64,000 bases of DNA from assembly GCA_024401695.1 (NCBI GenBank), contig JAKSKN010000013.1:1-64000 (forward strand), given 5' to 3'. Every line of letters starts with the position of its first letter. Positions within the stretch are counted from its first letter, which is position 1. The position numbers and the translations under genes are program-made. The notes beneath the pieces were generated by a model. The model was not told where the DNA came from. It made no database searches and was given only the letters and a program-made list of their open reading frames with translations. The stretch is from Bacteroidales bacterium. Lineage in GTDB: Bacteria; Bacteroidota; Bacteroidia; Bacteroidales; UBA932. Below are positions 59,251 through 64,000 of the stretch, piece after piece.

Positions 59251-60420
59251 TCAATCAATTATCTTAGCAATTTTCTCCGCCACTCCGCCACCATCCTCGC
59301 AATATCTGCGGGCAGCGTCGCCTGCCGATGCAAGCCTGGAAGGTGAAGAAAGCATTTCGTCATATAAAGAACAAAGTTCAACGGCATCGTGCACGCAGAA
59401 GCCGGCACCGGCATCAATCATCCTGCTGCAATGCCAGACAGGTCCGAACTCCGGCCCGTAGCACACCGGGATGCCGTATGCGGCCGGTTCGATGATACTG
59501 TGCGGCGCGCCGTCGAAGCCGGCGCCAACATACGCCATAAAGCCATATCGGTATAGCCGCGACAACAGGCCGACCTTGTTGACGATCAGCACCTGTGCAC
59601 CATCGTCGACAGTCCCGTCAGTGTAAAGGGCGGTACGCCCTTCGAACAAAGCCCTGAGCTGCGCCACTTCAGCTTCGCCCACCTCGTGAGGCACAACCAG
59701 GAATTTGTCGGCGGGATGCATATTCGCCAGTTCGCACACGAGCGCGGCATCCTCGCCCGGCAGCGTGCTGCCGGCAACGAAAACCTTCCTGCCGCCAGCC
59801 CAGGCGTCCACCACAGGGTCATTCCAATCCTCTGAAGCGAGGGCAAGCACACGGTCCATCCTCGGGTCGCCCGTCAAGACGAAATTATCGATTCCATTGG
59901 CTTCCAGGACCTCCGCCGACTCCGGAGTATTCACAAAAAGCTTTGTGAAACAATGCTTGAAACAATAGCGGAACGGCTTGCCGAAAGTTCCGAAATAGGA
60001 CATCTCCGCATTGAAGCGGCCGGACACCAGATAAGTCTCAATGCCACGCCTGTGCTGTTCGCGAAGGAAACTCGGCCAGAAATCGGCAATGCAGATTATC
60101 ATCTTCACCGGTCTGACGGCCGACAGGAACCATTTTGCATTCCAAGGGGTGTCCAGAGGCATATAATACACAAAGTCAGCAGCAGGGTCATCCTTCAGAT
60201 GCTCATATCCCGAAGGCGAGAAGAAAGTGAACAGGAACTTGTACTCCGGATGGATCTTACGCATCACGGACAGCACAGGCCTCACCTCCTCCAACTCGCC
60301 GTATGATGGTGAATGAACCCACACTATGTTGTCAACACCCGCACAATCAGCTTCCACGCGGGCTCTCAGCCCACGTCTCCCTTCGAAGAACTTTCTTGTC
60401 TTTTCAGATAACAGCGCCAT
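59251..60420 (-). CDS. waaA: 3-deoxy-D-manno-octulosonic acid (Kdo) transferase
   Basis: Transfers Kdo from CMP-Kdo to lipid A precursor at the inner membrane. The 389-residue GT30-type protein shows VWVHSPSYGELEEVRPVLSV, with E42 as the catalytic base in the S-x-GE-x-E context, FLFTFFSPSGYEHLK, the DFWPSFLREQHRRGIETYLV stretch, VAGSTLPGEDAALV, VPHEVGEAEV and AYVGAGFDGAPHSIIEPAAYG. The usual N-terminal membrane helix before the first motif is missing: only about 31 residues precede it. Either the protein is a soluble variant or the anchor was lost. It sits 12 bases after uvrA on the same strand. Confidence 0.88.
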   Translation of the reverse strand: MALLSEKTRKFFEGRRGLRARVEADCAGVDNIVWVHSPSYGELEEVRPVLSVMRKIHPEYKFLFTFFSPSGYEHLKDDPAADFVYYMPLDTPWNAKWFLSAVRPVKMIICIADFWPSFLREQHRRGIETYLVSGRFNAEMSYFGTFGKPFRYCFKHCFTKLFVNTPESAEVLEANGIDNFVLTGDPRMDRVLALASEDWNDPVVDAWAGGRKVFVAGSTLPGEDAALVCELANMHPADKFLVVPHEVGEAEVAQLRALFEGRTALYTDGTVDDGAQVLIVNKVGLLSRLYRYGFMAYVGAGFDGAPHSIIEPAAYGIPVCYGPEFGPVWHCSRMIDAGAGFCVHDAVELCSLYDEMLSSPSRLASAGDAARRYCEDGGGVAEKIAKIID

Positions 60421-60432
60421 AGGACTATACCA

Positions 60433-63432
60433 TCAAATATATTTCGCAGTCACGCATTCCGAGCCCTTCAGGTCTTCAGGAGTACCTGCAAAATCGACTT
60501 CACCGCCGCGGTCTCCGGCATCCGGGCCCAGATTGATTATCCAGTCGGCATTGCGTATCACATCAGGATTGTGCTCGACAACCACCAGCGAATGTCCTGC
60601 AGAAAGCAGGGCGTCGAAACTCTTCAGCAGTTTCTCCACATCATAGAAATGCAGGCCCGTCGTCGGCTCGTCGAAGATGAACATTATCCTGTCCTTCGGC
60701 GCCTTGCCTGTCCCTCTGCCGCCAGCACTGAGCGACAGGAAATAGGCAAGCTTCACGCGCTGGCTTTCACCGCCGGACAGCGTCGAACTGCTCTGGCCGA
60801 GGCCGATATAGCCGAGGCCGACATCCTGCAGAGGACGCAGTTTCGCAACGACGGCCGCAGCCTCCGGCTCGCTTCCCCCACTGAAGAAATCAATCGCTTC
60901 ATCCACAGACATTTTCAGGATATCATCAATGTTCTTGCCACGGTAGCGCACCTCCAGTACTTCGGGCTTGAAGCGTTTGCCTCCACATTCCTCGCAGACC
61001 ATCGTAACGTCCGCCATAAACTGCATCTCAATCTTCACCACGCCATCTCCCTGACACTCAGGGCAGCGTCCGCCATCAGCATTGAAGCTGAAATAATTCG
61101 GGCCGAAACCATTGATCCTGGCATACTGCTGGTCAGCCATAAGCTTGCGTATATCGTCATACGCCTTCAGGTATGTCACCGCATTGGACCGCGAGCTGCG
61201 GCCTATAGGATTCTGGTCAACATACTCAACGCGCGTCACGCGGTCAAGGTTCCCCTCAAGCCCCCGGAAGACGCCCGGGAGATCACCCGCCTCATTGATA
61301 TGCCTGTACAGCGCCGGGTATAGGATATCACCCACCAGCGAAGATTTCCCGGAGCCGGAAACACCCGTCACCACGCACAGCACTCCCAGAGGTATCTTCA
61401 CATCGATATCCTTCAGGTTATGCTCCATCGCCCCCTTCACGGTGATGGAATACTGCCACGGCCGCCTCTCCCTCCTGTACCTCCCCCTCGTCCCGCGAAG
61501 ATACGCCAGAGTCAGGCTTTGCGCAGCATCAGTATCCTCACCATCAGTACGTACAATGCCAGAATAGACCACCTCGCCGCCGTTCACTCCGGCACGGGGA
61601 CCCATATCGATCAGCACGTCGGCGGCACGTATTATATCTTCATCGTGCTCGACGACAATCACGGTATTGCCTATGTCACGCAAGCGGCAGAGCACCGAGA
61701 TCAGCCTCTCGGTATCGCGCGGATGCAGGCCGATCGACGGCTCGTCGAGAATATACATCGACCCCACCAGTGAAGAGCCGAGAGCCGTCACAAGATTCAC
61801 GCGCTGGCTCTCGCCACCGGACAGGGTATTACAGGTCCTGTTCAGCGCAAGATACCCCAGACCTACATCCATAATGCATTCCAGACGCGTTATTATCTCA
61901 CGCAAAGGCTCATCCACAATCGTCAGTTCATCAGATGAGAGCATCGCAGGCATATCCCGGAAAAAAGACAGAGCCTCCTCACAAGTCATCTCAAGCACCT
62001 CAGCGATCGTCTTCCCCGCCACACGCACATACAGCGCTTCCTTCCTCAGCCTCGTCCCGCCACAGGCCGAACAAACCGCCCTGCCGCTGAATCGGCTGAG
62101 CATATACTTGAACTGTATCTTATATCTCTGAGTCTCAACCCATTCGAAGAATTCATTGATACCCACCAGCGACGTCTCATCCCCCTCCACGCTCCGGGCA
62201 TTCCAGATCAGGTCCCTGGCCTTCTGCGGCAGATTGCAATACGGGTCAAAAATCGGAATCCCATATTTCCCCGCCACAGCCACAAGATGATCCTTGAACC
62301 ACCCCATCTTCTCACCTCTCCAGCAAGCTATCGCGCCGTCATACAGACTCTTCGACTTGTCCGGCACCACCAGATCCTCCGAGATCCCTATCACCTTGCC
62401 CAGTCCTCCGCACACCGGGCAAGCGCCCAGCGGGCTGTTGAAACTGAACAGATACTCATCAGGCACACAAAAATCCATCCCATCCAGCTCAAAACGCGAA
62501 CAAAAACGCCTCATCCCCCCACCATCAACCGCCACATACATCACCCCATCACCACGCGAAAACGCATCACCGACAGAAGACAACAACCTGTCCCTGTCCG
62601 ACAAATCCGAAAACCTGTCAACCAGCAAAAACGCCTCCCCCACAACATCCGCCCCCGCCTTCAGCACCTCATCAATCCTCACCGGCTTCCCATCCACAAA
62701 CAGACGATTATACCCCTCCCCCTTCAGCCCCAACAGCACCTCCGTCCTATCCGTCCTCTCCACCCACTTCAAATCCGCCAGAATATAAAACGTCTTGTCA
62801 TCCGACTTACAAGAGAGACTGTCATCCGACTTACGGAGACAGCTGTCCGATTTCGGAAGGCTAGCCGCCCTCGGCTCTAGAGGGAGGGGCCCGCCGCATT
62901 GCGGTGGGAGGGCCTGGCCTGGAGAAATTGGAGCAGCTGCGTAGTTGTCGGATGACAAGTCATGATGAAGCGAAGCGGAAGTTTCATCAGTCAGGTTGCT
63001 GCGAAGTGTAGTCAGATATGACAGAACATCGTTAACTGTATCTGAGTGAACCAGATTACCAGAAATTGGAGAATAGGTTTTGCCGATGCGGGCAAAAATA
63101 AGACGAAGAAAATCGTAAATCTCTGTAGTCGTAGCAACTGTAGATCTAGGATTCTTCGTAGAAACCTTCTGCTCGATCGCAATCGCCGGCGGGATCCCGT
63201 CGATAGAATCCACATCCGGCTTCGTCATTCGCCCGAGAAACTGCCTCGCATACGAAGACAGGCTCTCGGCAAAACGCCGCTGGCCCTCGGCAAACAAAGT
63301 GTCGAAGGCCAACGAAGACTTCCCGGACCCGGAAATACCGGTAATCACGACAATCTTGCCCCTGGGTATTTCCAGGCTAATGTTTTTTAGATTATTAACC
63401 CGTGCGCCCTTAATGGAAATACAATCCTCCAC
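60433..63432 (-). CDS. uvrA: Excinuclease ABC subunit A, with an in-frame repeat insertion
   Basis: UvrA finds DNA damage for nucleotide excision repair. The 999-residue protein has both ABC halves: Walker A in [20 protein letters not shown] and later in [16 protein letters not shown], both [22 protein letters not shown] signatures, and zinc motifs [14 protein letters not shown] and CPECQGDG...CEECGGKRF. Residues about 145-214 are a low-complexity stretch absent from typical UvrA, between YLTTL and the [13 protein letters not shown] strand, and explain why it is longer than the usual 940 or so. The start codon is GTG, as no ATG is near and MEDCISIKG is the family start. It lies seven bases after the Wzz-like gene. 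Confidence 0.94.
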   Translation of the reverse strand: MEDCISIKGARVNNLKNISLEIPRGKIVVITGISGSGKSSLAFDTLFAEGQRRFAESLSSYARQFLGRMTKPDVDSIDGIPPAIAIEQKVSTKNPRSTVATTTEIYDFLRLIFARIGKTYSPISGNLVHSDTVNDVLSYLTTLRSNLTDETSASLHHDLSSDNYAAAPISPGQALPPQCGGPLPLEPRAASLPKSDSCLRKSDDSLSCKSDDKTFYILADLKWVERTDRTEVLLGLKGEGYNRLFVDGKPVRIDEVLKAGADVVGEAFLLVDRFSDLSDRDRLLSSVGDAFSRGDGVMYVAVDGGGMRRFCSRFELDGMDFCVPDEYLFSFNSPLGACPVCGGLGKVIGISEDLVVPDKSKSLYDGAIACWRGEKMGWFKDHLVAVAGKYGIPIFDPYCNLPQKARDLIWNARSVEGDETSLVGINEFFEWVETQRYKIQFKYMLSRFSGRAVCSACGGTRLRKEALYVRVAGKTIAEVLEMTCEEALSFFRDMPAMLSSDELTIVDEPLREIITRLECIMDVGLGYLALNRTCNTLSGGESQRVNLVTALGSSLVGSMYILDEPSIGLHPRDTERLISVLCRLRDIGNTVIVVEHDEDIIRAADVLIDMGPRAGVNGGEVVYSGIVRTDGEDTDAAQSLTLAYLRGTRGRYRRERRPWQYSITVKGAMEHNLKDIDVKIPLGVLCVVTGVSGSGKSSLVGDILYPALYRHINEAGDLPGVFRGLEGNLDRVTRVEYVDQNPIGRSSRSNAVTYLKAYDDIRKLMADQQYARINGFGPNYFSFNADGGRCPECQGDGVVKIEMQFMADVTMVCEECGGKRFKPEVLEVRYRGKNIDDILKMSVDEAIDFFSGGSEPEAAAVVAKLRPLQDVGLGYIGLGQSSSTLSGGESQRVKLAYFLSLSAGGRGTGKAPKDRIMFIFDEPTTGLHFYDVEKLLKSFDALLSAGHSLVVVEHNPDVIRNADWIINLGPDAGDRGGEVDFAGTPEDLKGSECVTAKYI
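62794..62959. repeat. 166-bp MITE-like insertion inside uvrA with 13-bp terminal inverted repeats
   Basis: CTTGTCATCCGAC (62794-62806) is an exact complement of GTCGGATGACAAG (62947-62959). Between them lie direct copies of TGTCATCCGACTTAC at 62796-62810 and 62820-62834 and a weaker copy from 62844, a 24-base period. A smaller palindrome-rich block follows (GGCCCGCCGCATTGCGGTGG near 62888). Its base make-up differs from the flanking uvrA code, and the reading frame passes through it, giving Lys-Ser-Asp repeats. Confidence 0.65.
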
Positions 63433-63439
63433 GGCGGAA

Positions 63440-64000
63440 TTACTCTTCCTTCAATTCCTTCAACTTAGCCAACCAGTCACGTCCCCACAAAACCCACACG
63501 GCAGAAAGGCAGAAGCCAAGGAAAATAAAGATTGCAAGCGTCTTCGCCCCGGACTCATTGTCCTTCAGAGGAGTCGTGGCCGGAGTCAGGACTGTGCAGA
63601 CAGGAGTCTCACGCTGTACCTGAGCCTTGGCCATCTGCACCTGCTGGGCACAGGAGTTATAAAGATTATACTTGAGCTGCATCTCGTTCTGAAGACGCTG
63701 CTGCTCGGTCATCACACTCTGGCGGACCATTCCCTGGTTCATATCCACATAGCGTGCATAACGCTGCTGTGCATCGAAATAGTCGGCCTGGGCCTCTTCA
63801 TACAGCTGCTCATAATACTCAAGGTCCTTGCGGGACTTCTCGGTACGATACGAGGTGATGAAGTTGCGCAGATTCTCAATGATGGTCTCAGACAGCTTCA
63901 TCGCAATGTCAGGGTCCTGGTCCGTGACATTCAAGGTGATGACAAAGGTCTTCTTGTCTGTAGCGACGGAGATATTCTTCCGCATACCCTCTATCACCTT
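63440..64000 (-). CDS. Wzz-like chain-length determinant protein, 3' part only
   Basis: The last 187 residues of a polysaccharide co-polymerase of the Wzz/BexC type, cut by the right edge of the window. Seen are a long coiled-coil stretch ([20 protein letters not shown], then [20 protein letters not shown]), the proline-rich [11 protein letters not shown] before the second membrane helix, and the helix [16 protein letters not shown] with a short cytoplasmic tail KLKELKEE. No tyrosine-kinase domain follows it. It points to a surface-polysaccharide locus continuing to the right. The upstream half, including the first membrane helix, is not in view. Confidence 0.85.
   Translation of the reverse strand, partial: KVIEGMRKNISVATDKKTFVITLNVTDQDPDIAMKLSETIIENLRNFITSYRTEKSRKDLEYYEQLYEEAQADYFDAQQRYARYVDMNQGMVRQSVMTEQQRLQNEMQLKYNLYNSCAQQVQMAKAQVQRETPVCTVLTPATTPLKDNESGAKTLAIFIFLGFCLSAVWVLWGRDWLAKLKELKEE

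Overview
The window reads as a chromosomal segment from a member of the Bacteroidales (Bacteroidota), probably a gut or rumen type. The grounds are Bacteroidetes-type TAnnTTTG promoter boxes, start codons without Shine-Dalgarno sequences, many short lipoproteins ending in a Ser-Cys or Ala-Cys lipobox, a complete Na+-translocating NADH:quinone reductase operon, ATP-type PEP carboxykinase, a Bacteroidetes-type MnmA, and glycoside hydrolases of families 127, 5 and 3. Coding DNA is GC-rich (by eye in the mid-50s percent); one AT-richer island lies at about 5.4-6.9 kb. The genus cannot be fixed from this sequence alone.

Layout. 1-5.4 kb: end of a tRNA-Ala, mnmA, a long palindromic element, cdd, the SRP RNA gene, a GH127 lipoprotein and a flavoprotein. 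5.4-6.9 kb: REP-like hairpins, yccF and a REP-associated tyrosine transposase (RAYT). 7-11.5 kb: threonine aldolase, cyclophilin, a flavoprotein and tsaD. 11.5-22.5 kb: a tight rightward run of tamB, an rsmI-like methyltransferase, folB, mtaB, recQ and an MBL hydrolase, then a GH5 lipoprotein with its own promoter. 22.7-30.3 kb: pckA, a radical SAM protein, a 1107-residue acyl ligase-ACP-oxoamine synthase fusion, a DMT transporter and a deaminase. 30.3-43.3 kb: recG, lemA, an S9 peptidase, an acyl-ACP thioesterase, a GH3 lipoprotein, a decayed stretch, an Ntn-hydrolase lipoprotein, a PfkB kinase and uvrD. 43.3-49.1 kb: nqrABCDEF. 49.2-50.7 kb: two surface lipoproteins. 50.8-58.2 kb: a pseudaminic acid operon. 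58.2-64 kb (leftward): a FemAB-like transferase, the Kdo transferase waaA, uvrA and the end of a Wzz-like gene.

The genes work together in a few blocks. TsaD (t6A37) and MtaB (ms2t6A37) act in sequence on the same tRNA base, and MnmA thiolates U34. NqrA-F forms one respiratory sodium pump. PseB, PseC, a PseG-PseH fusion, PseI and PseF cover all six steps from UDP-GlcNAc to CMP-pseudaminic acid, and the operon carries two extra enzymes (an aldo/keto reductase and a class III aminotransferase) that the known pathway does not need. WaaA and the Wzz-like protein beside it suggest a wider surface-glycan locus continuing past the right edge.

The most notable items are the acyl ligase-ACP-oxoamine synthase fusion, the extra enzymes and PseGH fusion in the pse operon, and a set of small palindromic elements: one family near the RAYT gene, one inside uvrA (in frame), one inside the PfkB kinase gene (in frame), a twin hairpin before the deaminase gene, and a 140-bp palindrome just before cdd. 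Many genes also have a promoter box only 4-10 bases before the start codon, which suggests leaderless transcripts.
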